From positions 3,359,501 to 3,423,500 of the forward strand of contig NZ_CP043489.1 of NCBI RefSeq assembly GCF_008330945.1: 64,000 bases of DNA. Direction: 5' to 3'. A model generated the notes under the pieces. That model was not told the DNA's origin, did no database searches, and saw only the letters and a list, made by a program, of their open reading frames with translations. The position numbers were made by a program, and so were the translations under genes. Positions 23,926-31,532 of the stretch are shown here, one piece after another (within the stretch, counting starts at the first letter, position 1; each line of letters starts with the position of its first letter). The stretch comes from Labrys sp. KNU-23 (GTDB lineage: Bacteria; Pseudomonadota; Alphaproteobacteria; Rhizobiales; Labraceae).

Positions 23926-24867
23926 ATGCAACGCGTCGGCTTTCTGATTGCGCCGAATTTCCAGATGATGAGCTTTGCCGCGCTTTCGGCCTTCGAATTC
24001 GCCAATTATGCGGCGGACAAGGCGCTCTATGACATCGTCATCGTCTCGGAAAGCGGCGGCCCCGTGCGAAGTTCGGTCGGCCCCAAGCTCGACAGTGTTT
24101 GCTTCGGCGAGCCTGACTTCGATACGCTGGTGGTCTGCGGCACGCCCGATGTCGATCCGCCCACGCCTGAAGTCGTCGATTATGTGCGGCGGGCGCCGGC
24201 GCGGTCGCGACGCGTCGCTTCGATCTGCACCGGCGCCTTCGTGCTCGCCGAGGCGGGGCTGCTCGATGGCCGGCGCGTGACCACCCATTGGCTGTGGACA
24301 CGCGATCTGCAGGCCCGCTTCCCGCGGCTCAAGGTGGATGAAGACCGCATCTTCATCGCCGATGGCCAGATCTGGACCTCGGCGGGCATGAGCGCGGGCG
24401 TCGATCTCGCCCTCGGCATGGTGGAGGAGGACCACGGCGCCGAGCTCGCCCGCATCGTGGCCCGGCAGCTCGTGCTCTATCATCGGCGCGGCGGGGGGCA
24501 ATCGCAGCATTCCAACCTGCTCGACCTCGACGCCAAGTCGGACCGGATCCAGACGGCGCTTACCTATGCCAGGCGCAATCTGCACACGCCGCTGACGGTA
24601 GAGCAGCTTGCCGAGGTCGCCCATCTCAGTCCGCGCCAGTTCAGCCGCGCCTTTCGCAACGAGACGGGCCAGTCGCCGGCCAAGGCGGTGGAGAATTTGC
24701 GCGTCGAGGCGGCGCGCCTGATGATGGAGCAGACCCTCCATCCCATCGACATCGTGGCCCAGGAAACCGGCTTCGCCGATCGCGAGCGCATGCGGCGCGC
24801 CTTCCTGCGAGCCTTCGGCCAGCCGCCGCAGGCGATCAGGAGGCTCGCCAAGGGCGCCGCGGCGTGA
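23926..24867 (+). CDS. GlxA-family AraC-type transcriptional regulator
   Basis: A 313-residue regulator made of an N-terminal DJ-1/PfpI (class I amidotransferase-like) domain (QRVGFLIAPNFQMMSFAALSAFEFAN...ASICTGAFVLAEAGLLDGRRVTTHW) and a C-terminal AraC double HTH (LTVEQLAEVAHLSPRQFSRAFRNETGQSPAKAVENLRVEAARLMM, then IDIVAQETGFADRERMRRAFLRAFGQPPQAIRR). The nucleophile-elbow cysteine is in SICTGAF. The start at 23926 has GGAGG upstream. It is divergent from the SDR gene. GlxA regulators often respond to quaternary amines or nitrogen compounds; the ligand here is unknown. Confidence 0.9.
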   Translation: MQRVGFLIAPNFQMMSFAALSAFEFANYAADKALYDIVIVSESGGPVRSSVGPKLDSVCFGEPDFDTLVVCGTPDVDPPTPEVVDYVRRAPARSRRVASICTGAFVLAEAGLLDGRRVTTHWLWTRDLQARFPRLKVDEDRIFIADGQIWTSAGMSAGVDLALGMVEEDHGAELARIVARQLVLYHRRGGGQSQHSNLLDLDAKSDRIQTALTYARRNLHTPLTVEQLAEVAHLSPRQFSRAFRNETGQSPAKAVENLRVEAARLMMEQTLHPIDIVAQETGFADRERMRRAFLRAFGQPPQAIRRLAKGAAA

Positions 24868-24974
24868 CGGTGCCGGCGCTCGATTGTTTCGGACGTATCC
24901 TGGCAGCGGGCATGGCCGTGCTAGAGACGAGCCGGGGGCGGCGGAAGCGCCGGCCGATCATCCGGAGAGAGTTC

Positions 24975-25388
24975 ATGTCACGTCATCTACGCCTCTTGCT
25001 CCTGGCCGTTTCCTGCCTTGCTCCCACGGCCCTGGCCGCGCAGGACAAGGCGGGTGTGCCCTATCCCGCCGAGGCGCAGGGCGTGTGGACCCGCGATGTC
25101 GAAAGCTGCACCAGCAAGAAGGATTTGCGGGGCGAGGCACCGATCCGGATTGCGGTCGAAGGTGGGGAATGGACGGAGGATGGCAGCATCGGGCGGGCCA
25201 GTGCCGTTATGCAGATCGCGAACGATCCTCCGACCTGGCGGCTGCAGGTTTCGGAAGACAGCGAAGGGGAAACCTTCGACTACACGGTCATCCTGGTGAA
25301 GATCGGCAAGGAACTGGCGACGGTTTCTCACGCGACCGTTGACGGCGAGAAGACGCCGCTGGTGCACACCTATCGCAAATGCGGATAG
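24975..25388 (+). CDS. Secreted hypothetical protein (137 aa)
   Basis: I do not recognise a family. MSRHLRLLLLAVSCLAPTALAAQ is a clean signal peptide with an Ala-x-Ala cleavage site. The mature part has a Cys in VESCTSKKD and a terminal KCG, which could form one disulphide, and alternating strands (GGEWTEDGSIGRASAVMQIAND, TWRLQVSEDSEGETFDYTVILVK) suggesting a small beta barrel in the periplasm. The ATG at 24975 follows GGAGAG; the frame opens further upstream, overlapping glxA by 4 bp, but lacks a signal there. Confidence 0.68.
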   Translation: MSRHLRLLLLAVSCLAPTALAAQDKAGVPYPAEAQGVWTRDVESCTSKKDLRGEAPIRIAVEGGEWTEDGSIGRASAVMQIANDPPTWRLQVSEDSEGETFDYTVILVKIGKELATVSHATVDGEKTPLVHTYRKCG

Positions 25389-25456
25389 GATCGCCGTGCC
25401 GGGGCCTGTTTCGTTGCGAAATGCGCTGAAATCGGGCGCTGGCGCCACCCGGCCTG

Positions 25457-25485
25457 TTGCTTTTCTTCCTGCTTGTCGCTATAGA
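25457..25485 (+). promoter_or_regulatory. Candidate sigma-70 promoter for rpmI-rplT
   Basis: TTGCTT (25457-25462), a 17-base spacer, then TATAGA (25480-25485). Transcription would start near 25492, giving a leader of about 130 bases that contains the attenuator-like hairpin. Confidence 0.6.
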
Positions 25486-25573
25486 CCCGGCTTCCCCGCA
25501 TCGACCGGCTGATAAGGGCTGCCGTGGCGATGTTGTTGGCTCGGGCGCTTTTCAAAAAAGCACACGGCTTACC

Positions 25574-25608
25574 GGTGGCGGAACCCAAAAGGTTTCGGCG
25601 CCTTTTTT
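25574..25608 (+). terminator. Attenuator-like terminator 17 bp before the rpmI start codon
   Basis: GGTGGCGGAACC (25574-25585) pairs with GGTTTCGGCGCC (25591-25602) around CAAAA, with one mismatch and G-U pairs, followed by six Ts. An intrinsic terminator placed between promoter and start codon suggests transcription attenuation of the ribosomal-protein operon. Confidence 0.65.
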
Positions 25609-25625
25609 ATTCGGAGACGAGCAAA

Positions 25626-25826
25626 ATGCCCAAGATGAAGACCAAGTCGGGCGCCAAAAAGCGCTTCAAGATCACGGGATCGGGCAAGGTGGTGCACGCT
25701 CAGCAGGGCAAGCGCCACGGCATGATCAAGCGTACCAACAAGCAGATCCGTAAGCTTCGCGGCACGCGCGTCCTCTTCAAGACGGACGGCGACAACGTGA
25801 AGAAGTATTTCCTGCCGAACGGCTGA
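25626..25826 (+). CDS. rpmI: 50S ribosomal protein L35
   Basis: 66 residues, the normal L35 size. MPKMKTKSGAKKRFKITGSGKV is the family N-terminus, followed by GKRHGMIKRTNKQIRKLRGT. GGAGACGAGC precedes the ATG. It pairs with rplT 37 bp downstream. infC, often upstream, is not here. Confidence 0.97.
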   Translation: MPKMKTKSGAKKRFKITGSGKVVHAQQGKRHGMIKRTNKQIRKLRGTRVLFKTDGDNVKKYFLPNG

Positions 25827-25863
25827 TCGCCACGGCAACGCGAAACCTTAAGGAGATCAGCAG

Positions 25864-26217
25864 ATGGCACGCGTGAAACGGGGCGTTACGTCCCATGCTA
25901 AGCACAAGAAGACACTCGACGCGGCGAAGGGCTTTTACGGCCGCCGCAAGAACACGATCCGTATCGCCAAGCAGGCGGTCGATCGTTCGATGCAATACGC
26001 CTATATCGGCCGCAAGCTCAAGAAGCGCAACATGCGCGCTCTGTGGATCCAGCGCGTCAATGCCGCTGTCCGCGAGCTCGGCCTGACCTATTCGAAGTTC
26101 ATCGCCGGCCTGGCCAAGGCTGGTATCGAGATCGACCGCAAGGTGCTCTCCGACCTCGCCATCCGCGAGCCGGAAGCCTTCAAGGCCTTGGTCGAGAAGG
26201 TCAAGGCTGCCGCCTAA
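25864..26217 (+). CDS. rplT: 50S ribosomal protein L20
   Basis: 117 residues, the standard L20 length, starting MARVKRGVTSHAKHKKTLDAAKGFYGRRKNTIRIAKQAV. AAGGAG lies upstream. L20 is an early assembly protein of the large subunit and in several bacteria represses its own operon by binding the mRNA leader. A terminator follows, so the usual run-through to pheST is lost here. Confidence 0.97.
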   Translation: MARVKRGVTSHAKHKKTLDAAKGFYGRRKNTIRIAKQAVDRSMQYAYIGRKLKKRNMRALWIQRVNAAVRELGLTYSKFIAGLAKAGIEIDRKVLSDLAIREPEAFKALVEKVKAAA

Positions 26218-26244
26218 GCAGCACTTTTCCGGATTTGCTTTTAA

Positions 26245-26281
26245 GAAAACCCGTCGCGGCAACGCGGCGGGTTTTTCTTTT
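26245..26281 (+). terminator. Terminator after rplT
   Basis: AAACCCGTCGCG / CGCGGCGGGTTT around GCAA, followed by TTCTTTTT, a classic strong intrinsic terminator. Confidence 0.9.
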
Positions 26282-26338
26282 TGGCATTCGAACTACGCTC
26301 AAACTTGCATAGGCTCGGCAGCGATTCGGAGGTGCCGG

Positions 26339-27754
26339 ATGGCGGCGAAATCGAAGTTTACGGCAGCGACCCTCGTCGAACTCGGGCCGGCCAAGCTGGC
26401 GGAGCTGATCTTCGAGGAGGCGCAGGCCAATGCGGCTTTCCGCAAGCGGGTGCTCGCGGCGCTGGCTGGCACGCAGGGACCCGAAGCCGTCGCCAAGCTG
26501 GTGGAACGACGCCTTGCGGCCCTGGAGAAAGCGCGTTCCTTCATCGACTGGCCCAAGATCAAGGAATTCGAGAAGGACCTGTCGGCGACGCTGGCCAGCA
26601 TCACCGACGAGATCGGCCCCGGCTCGGCTGCGCTCGCCATCGATCTCCTGCTGCGTTTCCTTGCCACTGCCGGCGGTGTTTTTGCACGAACTCTATCCTC
26701 CGGCCGCTTGGAGGACCTCTATGGCGCGGCGGCCGCCGCGCTCGAGCCTCTGGCGGCGCGGCTGGAGCCGGCCGATCGGGCGGGCCTGCCTGAGAGGGTG
26801 ATGGCTCTCGCCGACCGGGCTGGCGATATCGCGCCGGCCATGATCGCCTCTCTCCTGGAGCAGGCCGCGGCGCATGATCTCGATCATTGGGATCGCCTGC
26901 TGGCAGACAAGGTGGCGGCGTTGCAGCAGGCCTATTCGGCTCGTCCTTATCGGGAACTGCGCCAGGCCATCGCCATCAGGCGCGACGACCTCGACGGCTG
27001 GATTGCGCTGGAAAACGAGAAGCCCGGCCAACTCCGCGACGGGCTTGCTGTCGCCGAGAAACTGCTCGCCGCCGGACGAGCAGAGGAGGCTTTGTCCTGG
27101 CTTGATATCGAAGAGCCTTCGCCGATTGCCTATGCCGATGCGCTGGATGTGGCGGACGGCGTGATCAAGCGGGATTTCCGCCTGCCGGCTCGAAGCGCTC
27201 TCAAGGCGCTGATCCTGGAGGCGCTCGGTCGCGGGCAGGAGGCCCAGGATCTGCGCTGGACGACTTTCGAGACGACGCTCAATCCCGATATTCTGCGCGC
27301 TTACCTGGCCAGGCTCGACGATTTCGCCGAGTTCGAGGTCCTCGACAGAGCTTTCGCCCATGCCCTTGCTGCCAAGGCGCGCTACCGCGCCCTCTATTTC
27401 CTGGCCGAATGGCCGCGGCTGGACCACGCGGCCCGGCTGGTGCTCGACTTCGGGCTGGTCTGGGACGGCAAGCACTACCAGGTGCTGCAATCGGTGGCGG
27501 ACCGGCTGCATGAGGAGCAGCCCCTGGCCGCCAGCCTGCTTTATCGCGCTTTGGTCGAGGAGATCCTGTCGAAGGGGAAGTCGGCGGCCTATGGGCATGG
27601 CGCCGCCTATCTCGACAGGCTGGACGATCTTGCCGCGCGGCTCGATCCGGCGGCCCTGGCGAAGCTGGGACGGCTCAGCCATGCCGATTGGCGGGCCTTT
27701 CTCAGCCAGAAGCACGGCCGCAAGGCAAGTTTCTGGGCCGCTGTCGCCAAATAG
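26339..27754 (+). CDS. DUF6880-type alpha-helical repeat protein
   Basis: A 471-residue cytoplasmic protein made almost entirely of helices, with TPR-like pairs (AEKLLAAGRAEEALSWLDIEEP, LILEALGRGQEAQDLRWTTFETTLNPDILRAYLARLDDF). The arrangement, including the end LDDLAARLDPAALAKLGRLSHADWRAFLSQKHGRKASFWAAV, agrees with what I remember of DUF6880. Function unknown. It starts 120 bp after the rplT terminator and stands in the place where pheST would be expected. Confidence 0.72.
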   Translation: MAAKSKFTAATLVELGPAKLAELIFEEAQANAAFRKRVLAALAGTQGPEAVAKLVERRLAALEKARSFIDWPKIKEFEKDLSATLASITDEIGPGSAALAIDLLLRFLATAGGVFARTLSSGRLEDLYGAAAAALEPLAARLEPADRAGLPERVMALADRAGDIAPAMIASLLEQAAAHDLDHWDRLLADKVAALQQAYSARPYRELRQAIAIRRDDLDGWIALENEKPGQLRDGLAVAEKLLAAGRAEEALSWLDIEEPSPIAYADALDVADGVIKRDFRLPARSALKALILEALGRGQEAQDLRWTTFETTLNPDILRAYLARLDDFAEFEVLDRAFAHALAAKARYRALYFLAEWPRLDHAARLVLDFGLVWDGKHYQVLQSVADRLHEEQPLAASLLYRALVEEILSKGKSAAYGHGAAYLDRLDDLAARLDPAALAKLGRLSHADWRAFLSQKHGRKASFWAAVAK

Positions 27755-27873
27755 CCTGTGAAAATCCGCTCCTGCGATGGCGAATGGGACTGGCTGCCTG
27801 TTCCCTGAAGAATGGCGGCCGTGTTTGCCGGTCGATAGACTGGCCCGATTGCTGAACCGTCCGGGAGGGCTGC

Positions 27874-28512
27874 ATGGCCGGCAGGCCACTCATGATCGGA
27901 TTGCTCGTCGCCATCGCCGCCAGCCAGGTGCAGGCGGAGGAGTCGCTTCCCGAGCCGCTCGTCCGGGCTTGGCAAGCCTGCCGGGACAGGATGGCGAACC
28001 AGCCCAATGACTGGATCGGCTGGCGGCGCGATTTCTTCAACGGCTATGGCGATAATTTCGCCTATTGGAGCAGGGAGACAGCCGTTGCCGGGCAGCCGGC
28101 GGTGTTGCGGACGGAGACGCTGATCGATGGCGCCCATTCCGTTTCCGCGATCTATTGTTTCCAGGCCGATGGCCGGCCTGCGCTCACCCGCACCGTGATG
28201 GCGACGAGCAATAGCGCGGACGGCCCGAACCGGGACGCCCGCCTGAAGCGTGAAGGCTGGGTCTTCTTCAAGCCGGATGGTTCGCTCGACAGGGTGATCG
28301 GTCGGCTGGTCGATGACACGGGCAAAAGGCATCGGCTCGACGAGGCCGGCTGGGTGCCGGGGCGTGGTTGCGACCAGCAGAAGGTTGCCCTGTTCACGAG
28401 TGCCGACGATGTCACCAAGGCGTATCTGGCCGAGATGGGCGACATCGAGGGCAAAAGACCGGCTTTCAAGCCCGAGGAGCTGGACTGGTGCGACAAGGCG
28501 AGGACGCCCTGA
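27874..28512 (+). CDS. Secreted hypothetical protein (212 aa)
   Basis: Unrecognised. MAGRPLMIGLLVAIAASQVQAEE is a signal peptide. Four cysteines in the mature chain (WQACRDRM, AIYCFQAD, GRGCDQQK, LDWCDKA) could give two disulphides. A lipid- or ligand-binding beta fold is plausible from the strands around VLRTETLIDGAHSVSAIYCF. It is a separate gene 120 bp after the DUF6880 gene and convergent with the LOG gene, 6 bp apart. Confidence 0.65.
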   Translation: MAGRPLMIGLLVAIAASQVQAEESLPEPLVRAWQACRDRMANQPNDWIGWRRDFFNGYGDNFAYWSRETAVAGQPAVLRTETLIDGAHSVSAIYCFQADGRPALTRTVMATSNSADGPNRDARLKREGWVFFKPDGSLDRVIGRLVDDTGKRHRLDEAGWVPGRGCDQQKVALFTSADDVTKAYLAEMGDIEGKRPAFKPEELDWCDKARTP

Positions 28513-28518
28513 AGGCGG

Positions 28519-29346
28519 CTATTCCGAGGGGGCGGTCAGGCCTTTATGCTCCAGGATCGACCAGCATTCCTCCGCCGTCTCGGCAAAGTCGAACAGGCTG
28601 AGATCCTCGGCCTTGATGAAACCTTCCTCGGCCAGGGCCTCGAAATTGATGATCCTGGTCCAATAGGCCTTGTCCATCAGCACGATCGGGCAGAAGGACA
28701 TCTTGCCGGTCTGGCGCAGGGTGATGATCTCGAACAATTCGTCGAGCGTGCCGAAACCGCCCGGAAACACCACCAGCGCCGCCGAATGCATGGCGAGGTG
28801 CATCTTGCGCATGGCGAAGTAGTGGAAGCGGAAGGTGAGGGACGGCGTGGTGTAGGGATTGGGATATTGCTCGTGCGGCAGGGTGATGTTGAAGCCGATG
28901 GTGGGCGCGCCGGCCTCGGCGGCGCCACGATTGGCCGCCTCCATGATGCCCGGGCCGCCGCCGGTGGCGATCACGTTGAAGCGCCCGCCGCCATCCTCGT
29001 TGAGGGCGCCGCCGCGACGCGAGGCGATGTAGCCGAAATCGCGGGCTTCCTTGTACCAGCGGCCACGATTGCCCGGGGCGTTCTCGCTGACGCGGGCCGA
29101 TCCGAACACCACGATGGTGGAGCGGATATGGGCCGCCTTCATCCCCTCCTGCGCCTTGGCATATTCCAGCTGGAAGCGCACGCCGCGGGTGGAGTCACCC
29201 AGCATGAAATCGGGATCGAGCGCGGCCAGGCGGTAGGCGGGTGCTTCGGTTCGCTGCAATTCATCGACCTTCGCGCGCGTCTCGGGTGCCAGGGCTTCGA
29301 CGGTGGACAGCATGTTGGTGGGCGCGGAATTGTCGGGAGACGGCAT
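28519..29346 (-). CDS. LOG-family Rossmann-fold nucleotide hydrolase (TIGR00730 type)
   Basis: A 275-residue protein of the LONELY GUY / former 'lysine decarboxylase-like' family, which cleaves nucleoside 5'-monophosphates (in plants cytokinin ribotides) to base and ribose 5-phosphate. The nucleotide motif VFGSARVSENAPGN is followed by IATGGGPGIMEAANRGAAEAG and the family hallmark PGGFGTLDELFEIITLRQTGK (PGGxGTxxE). The 75-residue N-terminal extension puts it in the longer bacterial subgroup. Cytokinin production or nucleotide recycling are both possible. Confidence 0.88.
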   Translation of the reverse strand: MPSPDNSAPTNMLSTVEALAPETRAKVDELQRTEAPAYRLAALDPDFMLGDSTRGVRFQLEYAKAQEGMKAAHIRSTIVVFGSARVSENAPGNRGRWYKEARDFGYIASRRGGALNEDGGGRFNVIATGGGPGIMEAANRGAAEAGAPTIGFNITLPHEQYPNPYTTPSLTFRFHYFAMRKMHLAMHSAALVVFPGGFGTLDELFEIITLRQTGKMSFCPIVLMDKAYWTRIINFEALAEEGFIKAEDLSLFDFAETAEECWSILEHKGLTAPSE

Positions 29347-29436
29347 GGAAACCTTGCATCAAACGATATGACAGTCCGACTCTATTGAGCCGTTGTGCCC
29401 GACACTGCAAGACCTCAGGGGTTGCAGGGAAGTTCT

Positions 29437-29517
29437 CGGGTGCACGGGTATCTTGCCCGTTCTTGGAGACACGGGGGTTGCCGACGAAGAAGAACGGGCG
29501 AGATGTCCCTGCACCCG
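29437..29517. repeat. Inverted repeat with 28-base arms, family E
   Basis: Arm 29437-29464 (CGGGTGCACGGGTATCTTGC...) is the near reverse complement of 29490-29517 (three mismatches by eye). It fills most of the gap between the LOG gene promoter and the ArsR stop. Seen once in this window. Confidence 0.75.
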
Positions 29518-29527
29518 GCGACAGGCC

Positions 29528-29869
29528 CTAGAGCCCACGCCCTGACAGCATGTTGCGGCGGATGCGTTCGAGCGCGGAGTCGGCACCGTCGGGCTTGGCG
29601 GCCGGTTCGAAGGCGGACAGGAATTCCAGCAGCATATTGGCGAGCGTGTCGCGCCGGAGGCCGTAATGCACGTTCTGGCCGCGCCTTTCGCGCCGGACCA
29701 GGCCGGCATTCTCCAGGATGGAAAGATGCTTGGAAACCGCCGGTGCCGACATGGCATCGGCGAGCGTTTCGACCACCTGTCCGGCGGTCATGTCGGCCCT
29801 CGACAGGTTGGCCAGAATCCGCCGCCTGGGCGGTGAGGAAAGCGCTTCGAAGCCCTTGTCGATCGTCAT
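29528..29869 (-). CDS. ArsR-family transcriptional regulator
   Basis: A 113-residue winged-helix repressor. TIDKGFEALSSPPRRRILANLSRADMTAGQVVETL and MSAPAVSKHLSILENAGLVRRERRGQNVHYGLRRDTL give the full ArsR HTH and wing. There is no CxC metal site in the recognition helix, so it is more likely of the non-metal SdpR-like type. The ATG at 29869 has GAAGGG upstream; a longer frame starting 16 codons earlier lacks this. No partner gene is adjacent in the same direction. Confidence 0.85.
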   Translation of the reverse strand: MTIDKGFEALSSPPRRRILANLSRADMTAGQVVETLADAMSAPAVSKHLSILENAGLVRRERRGQNVHYGLRRDTLANMLLEFLSAFEPAAKPDGADSALERIRRNMLSGRGL

Positions 29870-30214
29870 TAACCCTTCGCCATTTTTGCCAACCTGCCTA
29901 CAAGTCTTTGATAACACGTATTTTAAAATATTTGCAATATTGATTAATTAGCTAATTGACGAATAAGTGAACGATTCAGATGAGTGAAAAGAGGGGATGG
30001 AAATGCGCATGGGGAAGCGCACCGCAGCCAATCGCCGAGCTCCAGCGCGCCATTTTGGCGGGGCTGTCGGTGTGCTTTAATTCCCACTTTTTTCGGCGAT
30101 GCGAGCGCAAAACCGTTATTCGAGGCGCCAAATCGGTGTTGCCGAACATGTCGAATGCGGTTCCCTTTTCCGCCCGAAATAGGCTAGAAGGCACCTCGAT
30201 TTGAGGAAGTGACG
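29870..30214. other. 345-bp gap between arsR and pheS
   Basis: The arsR side (29880-29990) is very AT-rich and probably holds the arsR promoter. The pheS side includes GCGCCATTTTGGCG and a T-run (CACTTTTTTCGG). I searched for a Phe-rich leader peptide in front of pheS and found none. Confidence 0.4.
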
Positions 30215-31297
30215 ATGAACGACCTGACCAGCCTGGAAACGACCCTGTTGTCCGATATCGCCGCCGCCGCCGACGAGGCGGCCCTGGAGGCGGTGCGTGT
30301 CTCGGCGCTCGGCAAGAAGGGCTCGATCTCCGAGCGCCTGGCCACCCTCGGCAAGATGGCGCCGGAGGAGCGCCGGGAGGCGGGCGCCGCCATCAATGTC
30401 GTCAAGGAGCACGTCACCGCGGCGCTGGCCGAGCGCAGGACCGTGCTGAAGGCAGCCGCGCTGGAAGCGCGCCTGGTAGCCGAGGCCGTCGACGTCACGC
30501 TGCCGGTGCGCGAGACTGGCACCGAGCTCGGCCGCATTCACCCGATCAGCCAGGTGATCGACGAGATCACCGCCATCTTCGCCGATATGGGCTTCGCCAT
30601 CGCCGAGGGTCCGGATATCGAGACGGACGAATACAACTTCACCCTGCTCAACTTCCCGCCCGGCCATCCGGCCCGCGAGATGCACGACACCTTCTTCCTG
30701 GCGCCCGACGAAAAGGGCGAGCGCAAGGTGCTGCGTACCCATACCAGCCCGGTGCAGATCCGCACCATGCTGAGCCAGAAGCCGCCGATCCGCATCGTCG
30801 TGCCCGGGCGCACCTATCGCCATGACAGCGACCAGACCCACACCCCGATGTTCCATCAGGTCGAGGGGCTGGTCATCGACAAGGTGAGCCATGTCGGCCA
30901 CATGAAGTGGGTGCTGGAGGAATTCTGCCGCGCCTTCTTCGAGGTGCCGTCGGTGAAGATGCGCTTCCGCCCCTCCTTCTTCCCCTTCACCGAGCCGTCG
31001 ATGGAAGTCGACATCCAGTGCTCGCGCAAGGGCGGCGAGATCCGCTTCGGCGAGGGCGATGACTGGCTGGAGATCCTGGGCTGCGGCATGGTCCATCCGA
31101 ACGTGCTGCGCAATTGCGGCCTCGATCCCGACGAATATCAGGGCTTTGCCTGGGGCATGGGCATCGACCGCATCGCCATGCTGAAATATGGCATGCCGGA
31201 CCTGCGCCCGTTCTTCGACGCCGATGTGCGCTGGCTCTCCCATTTCGGCTTCCGCCCCTTCGACCTGCCGAGCCTGGCCGGCGGCCTGACGGCCTGA
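30215..31297 (+). CDS. pheS: Phenylalanyl-tRNA synthetase alpha subunit
   Basis: A 360-residue class II synthetase subunit that charges tRNA-Phe as an alpha2-beta2 tetramer with PheT. An N-terminal coiled coil (residues 1-85) is followed by the catalytic core: motif 1 region PISQVIDEITAIFADMGF, motif 2 VPGRTYRHDSDQTHTPMFHQVEG and motif 3 GFAWGMGIDRIAMLKYGMPDLR. GAGGAAG precedes the ATG; the GTG two codons earlier is less likely. pheT does not follow: a 150-bp inverted repeat and an opposing amidase do. Since PheT is essential it must be elsewhere. Confidence 0.96.
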   Translation: MNDLTSLETTLLSDIAAAADEAALEAVRVSALGKKGSISERLATLGKMAPEERREAGAAINVVKEHVTAALAERRTVLKAAALEARLVAEAVDVTLPVRETGTELGRIHPISQVIDEITAIFADMGFAIAEGPDIETDEYNFTLLNFPPGHPAREMHDTFFLAPDEKGERKVLRTHTSPVQIRTMLSQKPPIRIVVPGRTYRHDSDQTHTPMFHQVEGLVIDKVSHVGHMKWVLEEFCRAFFEVPSVKMRFRPSFFPFTEPSMEVDIQCSRKGGEIRFGEGDDWLEILGCGMVHPNVLRNCGLDPDEYQGFAWGMGIDRIAMLKYGMPDLRPFFDADVRWLSHFGFRPFDLPSLAGGLTA

Positions 31298-31340
31298 TAT
31301 CGAAGCAGCTGGAAATCGCGATCGGAAAGTAGCGTAGGCA

Positions 31341-31492
31341 ATCCTTCCCCGACTTCGGGGAAGGTGTCGCTGCGTAGCAGCGACGGATGGGGGCGAGTGG
31401 CGCGGCAATGCCAATTCTTGCCTGCAAAGCGCCACCCTGCCCCATCCGATCTCACTACGTTCGGCCACCTTCCCCGAAGTCGGGGAAGGATA
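31341..31492. repeat. 152-bp cruciform-like inverted repeat downstream of pheS, family F
   Basis: The outer arms 31341-31366 and 31467-31492 are perfect 26-base reverse complements, and each is itself a hairpin (CCTTCCCCGACTTCGGGGAAGG). Inside lie a GTCGCTGC/GCAGCGAC hairpin and a GGATGGGG...CCCCATCC pair. It looks like a small non-autonomous palindromic element and may end pheS transcription. Confidence 0.85.
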
Positions 31493-31532
31493 GTCGCGCT
31501 TCACGCGGCTTGGCTGCGGACTTGCCGCCTCG

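Noticed and set aside
29918..30214. Phe-codon leader peptide (attenuation) before pheS
   Set aside because: Short frames in the leader have no run of Phe codons, and no terminator with a competing stem was found.
31320..31500. pheT remnant behind pheS
   Set aside because: The sequence is a palindromic repeat in all frames; no B3/B4 or FDX-ACB-like residues are seen.
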